Position numbers and translations under genes: made by a program. A DNA stretch of 64,000 nt from Platerodrilus igneus (taxonomy: Eukaryota > Arthropoda > Insecta > Coleoptera > Lycidae): positions 8,526,001 through 8,590,000 of the forward strand of contig JARFIW010001469.1 in the NCBI GenBank assembly GCA_036346225.1, read 5' to 3'. The notes under the pieces are model-generated. The model worked only from the letters and a program-made list of their open reading frames with translations. It searched no databases and was not told the DNA's origin. Positions 21,750-33,180 of the stretch are shown here, in pieces. How positions within the stretch are numbered: the first letter of the stretch is position 1; each line of letters opens with the position of its first letter.

Positions 21750-21849
21750 AATATCAGGTTTTGGTTATGCTCGTATCCTTACTCACGCCAAGTCAATCTA
21801 AAATTTTTCAATCCTCCCACCAACCCCACCGAATTTTTACACGCGGTCG

Positions 21850-22206
21850 TCATTGATTGTCTAATCTCGCGACCCTTCCCGCGAATTCTTTTAAGGCTGT
21901 CCAGAACGCCTTCTGGTTAACCACTTCCCCGACTTCCTCTAGGCTCTTTGGCCATGCCAGACCTAGGATAGCTAGTTTGCTATCAGCCAACCCTCGATTT
22001 CCCGCCTCAAGCGGGCAGTCGAAGAGCACGTGCTCTGCGCTTTCCGCGCCCTCACCGCATTCGCAGCGGTCGCTATTGGTTAGACCGAACCTTTGTAAAT
22101 ACGCCTTCAGGGCGCCGTGCCCTGTTATCAACTGCACCATTTTGTGATCGAGCTTAACCTCGATCTTACCTCTGGCTTCTATGCTCGGTATGAATTTGTG
22201 GGTCAA
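21850..22206 (-). pseudogene. LINE-I ORF2 cysteine-rich C-terminus
   Basis: A 118-codon frame contains LITGHGALKAYLQRFGLTNSDRCECGEGAESAEHVLFDCPLE. The C-x-C-x8-H-x4-C arrangement is the putative zinc-binding end common in LINEs with RNase H. It follows the RNase H block after a frame change at about 22205. Confidence 0.85.
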
Positions 22207-22715
22207 CCTGCCCGTGGCAGCGTTGTTCCACCTCTCTTCCCATTGTCGAATTGATTTTCGCGCAGCTTTCTTTTGATTAAAGACCTCGGTATCGACGAAT
22301 GTGATATTCGAAAGTCGCCCGTCGCGGCCTCTTTAGCTAATTCGTCAGCCCTATCGTTTCCTACGTTACCATTGTGCGACCTGACCCAACAGAACTTTAA
22401 ACGTCGAAACTCTAGCGCCGTACGCGCTATCCTCCAGACGTCCGCTTGGAGATCTGTCGAGGTGTTCATGTTTGTTAAAGCCGTTAGCGCCGATTTACTA
22501 TCACTGATTATATAATACTCGTCTCTGCCCGTATGGTTTATTACGTAATCGATAGCCTCTCGTATGGCTACCAATTCGCACTGGAAGATAGTGCACCAGT
22601 TCGCGAGTTTGGTTTGAAACCGAAACACCTCCCTTTCCTGCTTATACACGACAAACGCCGCGCCTGCTTGCCCATCGTCCATACGTGAACCGTCCGTATA
22701 AATTCTGATACCCAT
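22203..22715 (-). pseudogene. LINE-I RNase H domain
   Basis: RNase H removes element RNA from the RNA:DNA hybrid. Catalytic landmarks are visible in order: IYTDGSRMDDGQAGAAF (first D), FQCELVAIREAI (E), IISDSKSALTAL (second D) and WVRSHNGNVGNDRADELAKEA (H and last D). All four acidic positions appear intact. An RNase H after the RT is typical of the LOA and I groups and some R1 elements. Confidence 0.93.
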
Positions 22716-22854
22716 CGCGTCCTCATCACCTTCGACAAACTCGATCCTCTAATATCAGCCGGGTGCCCTAACTCAGATACAACAATCTTTCTTGCAATTT
22801 CCCTATTACCAAGATTAAGATCTTCGATAATTTCGCGCCCTTTTCCTATATTTA

Positions 22855-23103
22855 TTAATCGTCTATCTCTAATCTCCCTAACGACATATTCGATAGGAGA
22901 GACCTACTGATCACCAGGACAGCCTCCGTGGAGGTGGTCCTGTACGCCCTCGCCGCTTTTACCGCGGTTATGCGTTGTACGCTCGTCAATTGACGCATCT
23001 CCCGGACTTTACAACCTTCTGCCCATACAGAAGCTGCGTACAGTATTGCCGGCTCAATTGCTCCGGCATAAACCGTCCTCAGCGATTCGCCCTGAAACCC
23101 CAC
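22855..23103 (-). pseudogene. LINE-I RT thumb fragment
   Basis: The frame reads SLRTVYAGAIEPAILYAASVWAEGC, matching the conserved region after the RT palm in R1-like LINEs (Y-x-G-A-I-x-P-x-x-x-Y-A-A-x-V-W). It connects the RT core to the RNase H across a frame break. Confidence 0.8.
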
Positions 23104-23226
23104 TTTATTTTAGCCGCCGCCATCATTTTATTTGATATTTCGCCGCCCTTACTTTTTACGTATTGTACGTGCGCTTTCCAATTTAATTTATTGTCGATCT
23201 TGACGCCGAGGTAGGTAATACAATCT

Positions 23227-23960
23227 TTAAACGGGATTTTCTCCTCCTAGCTCTAACCTAGGAGGTCTCTGTCCTGGTTTCGTGCCGAAATAAAGCGCCT
23301 CTGACTTCGCCGTGTTAAATTTTAATTTTACCGCCTGCGACCATTCGTGTAATTTATTAAGCGCCTCGTTCGGTTTTGTGCGCATATCCATTAACAATCT
23401 CGATCTTACAATTAAAAGTGTGTCATCTGCAAACCCAACGATTGAGCATCCTGCGGGCAACTTGACCCTAAAGATGCTCTCATACAACAACTTCCAAAAT
23501 GTGAGACCAGAACATGACCCTTGCGGGCATCCCTTTCCACCTCACGCGACAGAACTTCACCCGGAATTTCAACCTGTGCTAATCGCCCCGAGAAATAGCT
23601 CTTGACCAAAGACATCAAGTTTCGCGGACAACCCCTACGATCTAACTCGCAAACGATTAATGGCCACCAGGCAGCATCAAATGCTCCTGAAATGTCCAAA
23701 GCAACAACGACACAGTACTCTTTGGCATCTCTTGCCTGCTTAATTTCCCCGACAACGAACTCTAACGCGTCGATAGTCGACTTGCCCTCCACGAAACCAA
23801 ACTGTCGGTTATTAAAACCGCCGCTGTCTCGCACTAGGTGTTCAACACGCGTAGTCATAATGCGATCTAAAACTTTCCCCAGCACCGGTAGCAAGCTAAT
23901 TGGACGATAGCTGCCCGGATCTGACGCATCCGCCTTTTTAGGTTTGGGTATAAATTTCAC
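23227..23960 (-). pseudogene. LINE-I reverse transcriptase core
   Basis: Two overlapping frames give SYRPISLLPVLGKVLDRIM, FGFVEGKSTIDALEFV, VVALDISGAFDAAWWPLI (first catalytic D) and CSIVGFADDTLLIVRS (catalytic DD in FADD). The G-K-S-T-x-D-A style and the CPQGS block readable near 23520 fit the R1/LOA/I branch. A frameshift near 23480 breaks the protein between the catalytic blocks. Confidence 0.9.
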
Positions 23961-24555
23961 ATTCTGGATTTTCCAGCAACGCGGAAAACGCCCTTTCTAA
24001 ACAAAGATTAAACAACCCAACAAAGACACACGGGGCTAACAGGCACGCCTGCAGAGCTGCGTCTGAAGTGATTCCATCATGCCCCGGTGCCTTCTCAGGG
24101 TTCATCCTCCTAAGAGCCCTGACGACCTCGTGAACTAGGATTGCCTTATCGGCACCTGTTCCTTGCGCCTTTGCAGCTTCCCGACGTATTAAATCGTGCG
24201 ACCCTTCATCCCCCTCGGGATTATCCGATGGGAAAAATTTCTCTAGTAAATATTCCGCTGTGGTTTTAAAACCTTCCGTGTATTCGCCATTTGTTTTCTT
24301 TATATTACTCAGCGCGATTTTTTGTTGTTTTCCTCTAATTACGCGGTATGCGGTTCCCCAGGGTTCTTTCTCTGAGTTTTGCGTGCAGAATTCTTTAAAT
24401 TTATTCGTTCGCGTTTCTTCTATTAATATTTTATATTCGCGGTAACTTAGATTATATTCTATTCTCCGTTGTTCTCTTATATCTCCCGAGGCGCGTTGAT
24501 AGCGGCGCCTTAGGTTACGCGTTTCTGCCCGCTTGGTGGTTAGTTCCGGGTCCAC
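23938..24555 (-). pseudogene. LINE-I endonuclease-RT linker
   Basis: A 205-codon frame runs from TKRAETRNLRRRYQRASGD, an arginine-rich helical stretch, to ALRRMNPEKAPGHDGITSDAAL, the K-A-P-G-x-D-G-I entry block of the RT. It overlaps the endonuclease frame at its 5' end. Confidence 0.85.
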
Positions 24556-25480
24556 CAGGGTACGCTGTCTTTAAATGTTTTCTTTTGCGGCATGGAATAC
24601 GACGACGCGTCTACCACCGCGTCGTTTAATTTTTTCGCGAGTGTTTCTACTTCGTCTGCCTCTCGGCAGTTAAATAGCTCATTTTCGAGCACAGGGATAC
24701 TTTCGCCAAATTTTTGTTTAAATCGCTCCCAATTTGCTTTTTTATTACAGAACCGCGGAAATACAGTTAGCTGCTCGTTTGCACTTGTTTTGGTTTCAAC
24801 GTCCCATGTTATTAATTTATGATCAGAGAGCGTTTCCTCGTCCGACCTTAATTTCCAATTACAAATCGTTTCTAACATTTCGTGCGAGACTGCAGTAATA
24901 TCTATAAAACTGCTGCCTCTATGCGTCTCAAACGTAGGTAAATCATTAGTGTTTATCACACTAAGATCCCATTCCGTAAAAGATCAGCAACCTGCGAGCC
25001 TCTATCGTCTTCGATAGGGCTGCCCCATAGTGGCGACTTGGCATTAAAATCTCCCCAATGACTAGATTTTTATTTCTGCCGATTTTACGAATAATATTAT
25101 CTACTTCATTTATCAAGTCTTCGGTTTGGGATTTTCCCGCCGGGAATCGACCGGCGGGAGGTACACGCTATTACATAGAACGCATTTTCCCTGATTTGAT
25201 TTCGGCCGTCGTTACAAACTCGTTCGATAAATTATTTAATATAATTCCGGCGCACGTTCCATTATTTATTATTATCCGCTACGCGGTCGTTCACTATTCG
25301 CGTTTAAGACGGTAACCCCTCCCAAAACCTGTTATTTTGTGGCCATACAGGTGCGGTTCCTGTATAAACCCGATGTCGATATTATTTTCGATGAATAACT
25401 TTACGAAGTTATTTGTTGCCCTCTACCTTTCCCGAGATTTAGTTGCGCGAATTTAATCTTCTTGCTTCTTATGGACTTTG
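24540..25480 (-). pseudogene. LINE-I endonuclease domain
   Basis: The start is readable near 25470 as KIKFAQLNLG...NIDIGFIQEPHLYG, the APE-type opening with its N and E residues. The end is in the 24540-24959 frame as FIDITAVS...WKLRSDEETLSDHKLITWDV, with the catalytic SDH motif. The middle is broken by frameshifts and stops. Confidence 0.82.
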
Positions 25481-25499
25481 TTTTATCTTCACAGTCCAT

Positions 25500-26856
25500 A
25501 ATCGATGTTACGTGTGATTGCGTTCTTCAGACGCTGCATCGTGGGGCATCTACTTGACTTGGCCACGTGGCGCGTATCGACCTTCGCGCCAGCGCCAGTT
25601 CTGTCGTTTGCCCTAGCGCAAACCACACAGCAGGGACTGCCTTCCGGCAATTCTTGAATTCATGCCCGACCTCGGCACAGTTACCGCACCACTGTACCTT
25701 CTCCTGCACTCCATCGATCGATGGCCGTACTCGTAGCACCGGTAACACTGGGTCATCGAGAAGCGGTCCCGGCCCATACTCTTCGCCACCTGAGGTTAAT
25801 AGCATCAGCTAATATACGTCTTCGAAGTGTGGGGGTCACTTCGAAGACTACGTTGGCGAAGGGATTCCTAGGGCCCTTTCCGCCAAACCTGAACTTCTCT
25901 CTCAGGTGGTCTTCTAGTTTCAAATCGCCGAAACGGGGATTCTGGCTCGCAATCAACCGCACGAGCTCTTCAGCCTTCATCCCCGCTTCGACCCCGGAAG
26001 AACGACCCGTGGACGTTTCTTCTCGATGGTCTTCGCCACGAGTTCCTTGCAGTTCCCGCCGACCTTCAACTGCAGTTTCTTGGCGTCGTCGCGACCTGCG
26101 CACTCCACAACGACACCGCCCCGGCGCGTCCTACGAGCTCCGACAACAACAAACCCATCTCGAGCGGGATCGACCTTCTGCTTCAGGGTCGTCATCACGT
26201 CGTCCTTTTGGCCTGGCCTGGCGTCGACCCTTACAGCAAACGTAGGGGCAGATACTGAAGCTGCAGCGGCGTAGGAGACCTTGCGCTGCACCGACGCACC
26301 CTGACTCTGGCCTCCTGAAACGACAGAATTCACCGCCGGACTTCCCCAACAACACTTGCTCTCCTGAACCATCTAAACAAAGACGCAGCGCCCTAACCAT
26401 ACCTATCAGTTGGTTCGTCACGTCACGGATATCATCCACGGCGTGCCGAACCATCTTCCTATCCTCCACGACGATAGTGGCGGAGATCGTCGGCACCTTC
26501 CCATAGACGGCAGCGTGCGCCTTCCTCACCCTAAACTTTAAGAGTTCCAGCTCATCGAGGTCGCTAGCATTAACGCTACCGTTGCTGCTAGTCGACATCG
26601 TGCGCTGGGCTCTCGAAGTAGAGGGCAATTCTGGCGCCGCAACCACCACGGGAGGCCCCGACTCCCCAGACACGACCGCCGCAGACGCAGGCTCCTTCCC
26701 TTCCTCCTGTACCTCCTCCTGAGTTTCTAACAAGAAGTCCTTTAGCACTACCTTAAGCTGTTTCCCCAACAGCGCCCTCCGCCACCGACCTAGCAGACTC
26801 CGACCGATCGCCCTCTTCCTCCTGGGCAGCGGCTCCTCATCGCGGTGGACCACCAT
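25500..26856 (-). pseudogene. LINE-I ORF1 (gag-like, zinc knuckle)
   Basis: ORF1 products of LINEs bind the element RNA. The likely start is the ATG at 26856 (MVVHRDEEPLPRRKR), giving a basic, low-complexity N-terminus and then a helical central part (LDELELLKFRVRKAHAAVYG). Frames shift near 26370 and 26000, and the end carries WCGNCAEVGHEFKNC, a C-x2-C-x4-H-x4-C zinc knuckle, at about 25690. No intact frame spans it. Confidence 0.8.
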
Positions 26857-27965
26857 GCTGACAAAACTAGCAATAAAATGACACCTAAAACGCAGCTCAA
26901 AAACGTCCTAACCGTTACGACGCTAAAAGAACGACGCTAGAAGAACGCAAAACGTTGGTCCAATAAAAATGTTTTGTTTAAAGGTGAACCGTAAACAACC
27001 TTGTATTTATTAAAACTTCAACTGCCCAATTAAATATCAAATTTTAACAAAAATACAACAAGCACTAAGCGTCAAAATAACAACTAGAATCAAATAAATT
27101 TCCTAACGCAATAAAAATATCTCGATTTCAAATGTACCGTAAAGAACGCTATTTATTTATTTTAAATTTTTAAACCGCCAAATCAAATTTAAATAAACTA
27201 ATTACTTCAAAATATTAAAATATCTAATTTATAAATAAGAACACTTTATTTTTAAATGTGTAATTAACAAAATAAGGTCGAGCGCAATCGGAATGTGGTA
27301 ACCGGAAATGACCTTTCACTTAATCGCTTGGTAACTAGCACAACCCGTAACTGTTACACCGCTTAATTAGACCAAAATCGATTTTAAAGGAACTTTTAAA
27401 TACGCGTGAACTTAAATTACGGAAAATTTATATTAAAATTGTTTTAAAATTTACAGTTTTTGAGTTATTTATTTGATTTAAAAGGGCTTAGATTTTTGTT
27501 TTTGGTTATTATTTTATTATACGCGCACTATAAAAATTCACACACTTTTGGTTGTTTTACCCGGTTTTTACTTGATTTAGGCGGATTTTATTTTAAATTT
27601 ATTATTAAAATGCCTTTTAAGTTATTTCGAAATTGTTTTGAGTATTAGTTGAGTAGACCTTTGTTTTATTAACCCGAAATTTATTTAGTTTATTTTAAAA
27701 CGCGGATTTGGTTTAAATTACAAAGAAGACGCGATTTATTAAGTTTTTATTTAGTTTAAATTCTGTTTTAAAATTTTTATTTTACTGCCCTGTATTTAAA
27801 ATTTGATGGCACACAATTATAAAAATAAAACACAATAAAAAGCAAAGCTTCAAATAAAATAATACAACAATAAATAATATAAACCCTAGATAAAAACTTA
27901 CTGTTATTGCTGAAGCGGGAGCTCGGCAAAAACACGTCCGCTCGCTTCAAGCGGCAACTAGAAAG
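26857..27965 (-). other. LINE-I 5' leader
   Basis: About 1.1 kb between the ORF1 start and the right target duplication. It is GC-rich at its very 5' end (27900-27965: GCGAGCGGACGTG-type sequence) and AT-rich after that. No open frame with features was seen. An internal promoter would be expected here for a full-length LINE, but no motif was certain. Confidence 0.6.
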
Positions 27966-28310
27966 TTCCCAAGTACACAGCGTACTTAAATTGTAACAAA
28001 CATGATGACATTCTCTGGGGTAAAAGATTCCGGAGTTAAAATAATCCCCCATTCGGATCTTCGGGAGGGGTACTACTTCAGAGGATGCCATCGGAAAGCT
28101 CAGAATAAGAGTCGGGAACATTTTGCGAGTAGGAACGTGGAATGTTAAAAGTATAAAGCAAGTAAGTAAGCTAGAGAACCTAAAAATTGTAATGAGTAGG
28201 TTAGCACTAGACATAGTAGGGATCAGCGAGTTTGGTGGCCAGAGGCGGGGGATTTTGGGAGTGGAGACTTTAGGGTAATTCATACAGGAGCAGAGGAAGG
28301 AAATTTTGGT

Positions 28311-28892
28311 GTGAGGATAGTTATGCGAAAAAAAATAGGATACTGTGTAGAAAATTACTTACAAAAGAACGAAAGAGTACTCATGGTTAGATTTGAATCT
28401 AAACCGGTAAACACAGTAATAATACAAGTATACATGCCCACCTCTAGCTACAGTGACGAAGAGGTAGAAGCGATCGACAAAGATATCGAAGACATAGTAA
28501 GATACGTAAAAGGACATGAAAATTTAATAATAACAAGGAATTTTAATGCGTTGGTAAGTGAGGGTAGGTTAGAAGCGGTAGTAGGTTTATTTGGTTTAGA
28601 CACAAGAAACGACAGGGGAAATAGGCTGGTAGAATTTTGCGACAAGAACAATTTAATCATCGCAAACACATTATTTCAACATCCTGCTAGAAGACGATAT
28701 ACGTGGAAAATGCCAGAAGATATAGAAAGATATCAAATAGATTTCACGCTTGTTAGACAACGGTTTAGGAATCAAGAAAAAGACTGTAGAAGCTACCCAG
28801 AAGCAGATATAGACACTGACCACAACATCCTAATTATGAAGGCCGCACTTGAATTTAAAAATTTGAAAAAGAAACGGAAAAAGACACTTTGA
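28311..28892 (+). pseudogene. LINE-A endonuclease domain, copy 2
   Basis: Equivalent to 14705-15253 but complete in the middle (NDRGNRLVEFCDKNNLIIAN present). The GDFN metal-binding motif is changed to RNFN (IITRNFNALVS), which should abolish nicking. The C-terminal IDTDHNILIMKA block is kept. Upstream, 28100-28260 carries the domain opening (VGTWNVKSIKQ), separated by a stop. Confidence 0.9.
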
Positions 28893-29433
28893 CTTTGAGA
28901 AAGAAAGATTTGAAAAAAGTCAAATGAATTGCTGAAAGATATCGGGAAAATATCTGATACTAAGGAAGTAGAAACAAAATGGTATAACATTAAATCCAAA
29001 CTAGACATGACGGCCAGAGATATTCTGGGGTATACACAAAAAGAAAATAAGAAATCATGAATAACAAAGGATTTCCTGAATCTAATAGAAAAAGGACGAA
29101 AATACAAAAATAAGTCAGACGAAACAGAAAACAGAAATACAAAGCCATAAAAAGGGAAATTATTCGCAAATGCAGGAAAGCTAAAGAACAATAGATTGAT
29201 GAAAAGTGCAAAGAAGTACAAACTAAGATAGAAATAGGAAAGACAGATGAAGCATACAAACTAATTAGAATTAATTTTAGGCATATAAAACCGTAAAGCA
29301 AAAATATAAAGGACTAGGGAGGAAATGTCATTAAGAAAATGTAGAGAAAGTAGCTAGATACGAATATATAGGGAATTTATATGCAGGAAAGGAAACAGCA
29401 TTAGAACAGGAATTAGACATTGAAAATGATGAC

Positions 29434-29736
29434 TTGGGATATCCTATACTTAGAGATGAGTTTGAATTAGCATTAAAGGGTCTGAAAAATGGTAAAGCGC
29501 CGGGTACAGATAAGATGCAAGCAGAAACTCTAAAAGCCGTTGGACAAGCAGTAACAGAACGTCTCTTCCAACTTTTAAGCTATATGTATGAGACAGGCGA
29601 GATACCCAAAAATTTCAAACGTAACATCATAGTGACTACACCTAAAAAGAAAAGCACGGATAGATGTGAAAATTTTCGAACAATAAGTTTGACAGCATAC
29701 GTGTCAAAACTATTAATTAGAATTGTACAAAGATGA
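29434..29736 (+). pseudogene. LINE-A RT entry fragment, copy 2
   Basis: The frame reads FELALKGLKNGKAPGTDKMQAETLKAV, then PKNFKRNIIVTTPKKKSTDRCENFRTISLTAYVSKLL, the first RT blocks. It continues broken through QFRFGRNRG to about 29838, where the rest of the RT is deleted. Confidence 0.85.
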
Positions 29737-29838
29737 ATGGAAAAACGAGCTGAAGAAATACTAGGAGAAGATCAATTTAGGTTTGGGCGAAACAGGGGAA
29801 TACGGGAGGCTATTTTAGCTCTGAGAGTGGTAATGGAT

Positions 29839-29855
29839 AAAACACGGAGCCGCCT
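29839..29855 (-). repeat. SINE head remnant at a deletion joint
   Basis: CACGGAGCCGCCT is the reverse complement of the SINE 5' end (AGGCGGCTCCGTG). It lies exactly where LINE-A copy 2 jumps from the RT core to the 3' modules. A SINE probably sat here and one deletion endpoint fell inside it. Confidence 0.55.
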
Positions 29856-30747
29856 CACCTTCACACACCACTGAATCTCGGTGAAATAGGGCATATAATT
29901 AAAAAACAATAGAAGGGGCCGAGCTGTATACAGGCTGTGTGAGAACTTCAGAGAACCGTGTAGGCTAGGTCAGAATATAAATAACTGCAGGTACGTGTCC
30001 AACCAGTCTTGAGACGGAAAACCTAATGACGAAACAATAAGCGCAGAGAAATCTGATGATTATTATAAACAACTACAGGTGTTGGTTGTGAAATATCTGC
30101 AACTAATGTTGACTGTGCGAAAAGATATATTGGAAAAAATATTAAATCGGCAATTGTTCAAGTACTGGGGGAACTTGGCAGCTTCAGGCTGCTTACCCCC
30201 CTTCACAACCACTGAATGTCGGAGAAATAGGGTATATAATTGTAAAACAATAGAAGGGAACGGAACTGCATCTAACTAGAAAGAACAGTGTCAATGATGA
30301 AATACAACAAACAGAAACAAGAAAAAAATAGTTCAAAGCATATGTGTGGAGCACAGCAGGGTATGCCTATGAAATACCGCAGTAGAAAAAGCAGACAGAA
30401 AAACAGTAGCAGCCTTTTAGAATGTTATGCTTCAGATGTATGAGGATGATAGCATGGGCAGACAAAGTTAATAACAAATACGATATAGAAACAGTAGGGG
30501 TTCAAGGATATCTGTGGAAAAAGAAGTAGGAGAAATAGAAGCGCAGAATACGTTCTAAGGCATTTTTGGGAAATAGTATGCGATATATTACAAGCAGAGA
30601 TAGGAAAAAGAAGGTAGATGTAGACCTAGATCAGATCGTGATAGATGCAGACTGTGCAAATTTTAGGGAAATGTGTAGGTTAGTTCAGAATAGGAAACAA
30701 TGAGGGTACGCGTCTAACCAGTTCCAGGACTGAAGACCTAGTGGTGA
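29856..30747 (+). repeat. LINE-A 3' modules, copy 2
   Basis: Two tandem modules as in copy 1: the first from CTTCACACACCACTGAATCTCGG, the second from about 30190 to the end. The site between them (GCTTACCCCCCTTCACAACC, about 30190-30209) has no SINE and is the empty counterpart of the SINE sites at 11625 and 51400. Confidence 0.82.
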
Positions 30748-30757
30748 TATCTAAAAT

Positions 30758-31425
30758 GTATCGTGGATTCAAAAATGTAAAATATACTGGCGTCCTGTTT
30801 AAAATATTGTGGTGCTTATCCATAATATGGGATTAAATATGCTATTTTACAGACAAATAAGCGTGTTTTATTTATTTACAATATATGCATGTGTAAGAAA
30901 AAATAAAAAATGAAGAAAATTAACGCAGTTTGCTGTATTCTATGATCAATTCTCGCCGTGGCTTCGGGAAGCTGGACCACTTGATACCTGTAGGTATGGT
31001 GTCGAGATGGAAAATCGAAGAGCCTGGACGCAATGTAGCTTATTTAGGACTTTTGGTTAGGGTTCAAGCACTTTGAGACCTGCTGTTGAAAATGTTTGTA
31101 ATCCACCACTACATCCTGTTCTTTTGGACGTAGGGTTGTTTTCCGCTGTTGATGCAGTGTCCCTTAACCTTTCTAATACAAAAAGTCCTAAAAACCGAAA
31201 TCCACTTAGACCAATTTACTCCCCTCCAAAGCTTTAAATTCTTAATCACTCATTAGCCTCACCAGTTTGACTGCTCTGTTCATAGTATCCTTGTAACAAT
31301 TTAGTTTTAGACAATTACATAATGCACCTCATGTTACGTAGGTTGCTAGAATATCCAGCGCAGCCGTAGTTTGGATAGTCATGCGCATCGATGAGTAAAG
31401 TACGAGAAGTTGATTTATTCTTGTC
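30758..31425. other. DNA with no recognisable gene
   Basis: Moderately AT-rich. No motif-bearing frame or structured repeat was recognised between LINE-A copy 2 and the LTR element. Confidence 0.5.
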
Positions 31426-31730
31426 TGTTAGGATGTAGTCAGCAGACACGTTTTTTGAGAAGAAAGTGAAATTTTGAGTTCACCAGGATGGAAACAAACT
31501 CCACTCATGGCAATTTTCGTATAGCCTGGGATTGAAGCCAGGCGCTGAGTTTTCTGTTAGAACGTGGTTCTAATTAGTGAAGAGATATATATGAAACGGT
31601 TCGTTATTTAAATATGGCGTTTTATTTTTTAAAAAGATTTGAATTTTTAGCAAGCATATTTAGATGGTAATAAAATTTATGGATCAAAAATATGTTAGCA
31701 AAATTCGATTTCAATACAACTTATTGACCA
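31426..31730 (+). repeat. left LTR of the gag-only element
   Basis: 305 bp, TG...CA, with blocks GCAGACACGTTTTTTGA, AACAAACTCCACTCATGGC and AGAACGTGGTTCTAATTAG shared with the right repeat. AGAACGTGGTTCT is itself a near palindrome. Confidence 0.7.
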
Positions 31731-32130
31731 AGTTTAGTTTCAGAAAAATACCCCGACCACTTCATGCTTCCCGCAGGAATAGACCGAGAGCACCATATTT
31801 TTTCTTCGCAACACCTGGCCTTATCTCATCTTTAAGCAAGGCCACCTTCAAGATATTTTCGAACCAGCGAAAGAAAAATAATAACACTGTCTCCAACAAC
31901 GTGGGGCGCGATGGATACACTGACATCTAACGTGTGGGGCTGCTCAAATTTAGACTAATTTACGCAACACTAGCAAGCAACGCAATGGCCTTGGATTATT
32001 GTTACCGTTAGTCCAATATAACACACATTTTTTGTAATTTTTGTATGAATTTGATTAGGCAAGAAGTCATCATATCTTCTTAATAAATTTTGTTTTGAGA
32101 AATTTTTGGGAAATAAGAATTAAAAAAAAC

Positions 32131-32849
32131 ATGGCCGAGAAGTATTCTATTGTTTGTTTAAATCGAGTAGAACTGGAATATGAACTTTGTATAAGAGGAG
32201 TAGAAAGTAATAGACCGGTAGTAGATAAGAGAAAAATTTTAGCTAGTTTGTTAGCGAAAGAAATAGTAAAATCAGGTTGTCTTATTGATACTACGGAATA
32301 TAATGTTAAATTTAAGAACGAGAGTGCAAAAATTAATGCCACCTTAGAATCAGTAAAAAGTATTTTACCAGCATTTAATGAAGATCGTTCGGATTCAATT
32401 TTTAAAAGAGTTCAGTGAAAATTAACTCATTTAACAGATCGAGTTCAAAGGATGAAATTCCTCGAAGAAAATTTAGCAGAAGCTGTTTCGTTTAAAAATG
32501 AAACGTTAGCAATGACTTTTACTTTGGAAGCAGAAATGTTTGAATGTATCGATAGAAAGACTGGTTCAGATAGTCAATGAAACCGTCCACGTGACTGAGC
32601 AAGTGGAAGGAGAATCAATTCAATCAGTTACTTTTGTTACACCACCTCCACCTATTGGGGGGTGACCGGTAAAATTTTCTGGAGATCCAAACTAATTATA
32701 TTCATTTTTAGATAGGGTTGTACAGTTGGCAATATCACGTAAAGTGACAAATGAAGATTTATATTGTAGTGTAGTAGAGCTTCTTTCTGGTGACGCTTTA
32801 GTGTGGTATAGATGTGTTAAAAATTCTTTGGTGAATTGGGATTCTTGTT
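32131..32849 (+). pseudogene. gag fragment of the LTR element
   Basis: Starts MAEKYSIVCLNRVELEYELCIRGVE and is open to 32418. It then continues with stops into EDLYCSVVELLSGDALVWYRCVKNS near 32755-32830, the capsid block of insect Ty3/gypsy-type gag proteins. The protein would be a truncated structural component and is not functional. Confidence 0.7.
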
Positions 32850-33101
32850 TGTTAGGATGTAGTCAGCAGACACGTTTTTTGAATAGAAAGTGAAATTTTG
32901 AGTCAACATGGGTGAAACAAACTCCACTCATGGCAATTTTCGTATAGCCTAGGATTGAGACCAGGCGCTGAGTTTTCTGTTAGAACGTGGTTCTAATTAG
33001 TGAAGAGATATATATGAAACGCAAGCATGTTGAAATGGTAATAAAATTTATGGATCAAAAATATGTCAGCAGAATTCGATTCCGATACAACTTATTGACC
33101 A
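32850..33101 (+). repeat. right LTR of the gag-only element
   Basis: 252 bp, collinear with the left repeat except for a missing internal about 50 bp (after ATATGAAACG). The repeats differ at several positions, so the insertion is not recent. Confidence 0.7.
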
Positions 33102-33180
33102 CAGTTTAAATTATTGGCTTTTGGAAGAAAATTGTTTCCTTTCGTAAAGAAAATGGCATAATCATGATGCTCTGAATCGA

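Larger units (their letters stand above)
20551..27965 (-). mobile_element. LINE-I, R1/LOA/I-type LINE with RNase H
   Basis: A 7.4-kb element on -, flanked by an exact 14-bp duplication, ttcccaagtacaca (20537-20550 and 27966-27979). Order: 5' leader, ORF1 (gag-like, zinc knuckle), ORF2 (endonuclease, FADD-type RT, RNase H, cysteine-rich end), then a long 3' region with two terminal hairpins. The coding part is GC-rich compared with its surroundings. Several frame breaks are visible. The poly(T) tract at 21734-21749 could mark an internal A-run or an older 3' end; in that case 20551-21733 would be a separate piece. Confidence 0.8.
20271..30747 (+). mobile_element. LINE-A copy 2, split by LINE-I
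   Basis: A second LINE-A insertion with its own 10-bp target repeat, tatctaaaat (20261-20270 and 30748-30757). The 5' leader is at 20271-20550 and the rest at 27966-30747. Between them lies a 7.4-kb LINE-I insertion. An internal deletion near 29840 removes the RT core and C-terminal domain but leaves the extra 3' modules. The 3' end is a degenerate ATG-type tail. The copy is inactive. Confidence 0.85.
31426..33101 (+). mobile_element. internally deleted LTR retrotransposon
   Basis: Two direct repeats starting TGTTAGGATGTAGTCAGC and ending TTATTGACCA (31426-31730 and 32850-33101) enclose a leader and part of gag. Gag stops abruptly at the second repeat, so protease, RT and integrase are deleted. 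The right repeat lacks about 50 bp present in the left. No convincing target duplication or primer-binding site was found, so the exact LTR ends are inferred. Confidence 0.72.

Noticed and set aside
25567..26274. Ser/Pro/Arg-rich + strand frames
   Set aside because: They are antisense shadows of the GC-rich LINE-I ORF1 on the - strand.
20551..27965. Bacterial contamination or horizontally transferred island, suggested by the GC-rich block
   Set aside because: The block encodes a typical insect LINE with target duplications; the composition difference belongs to that element.
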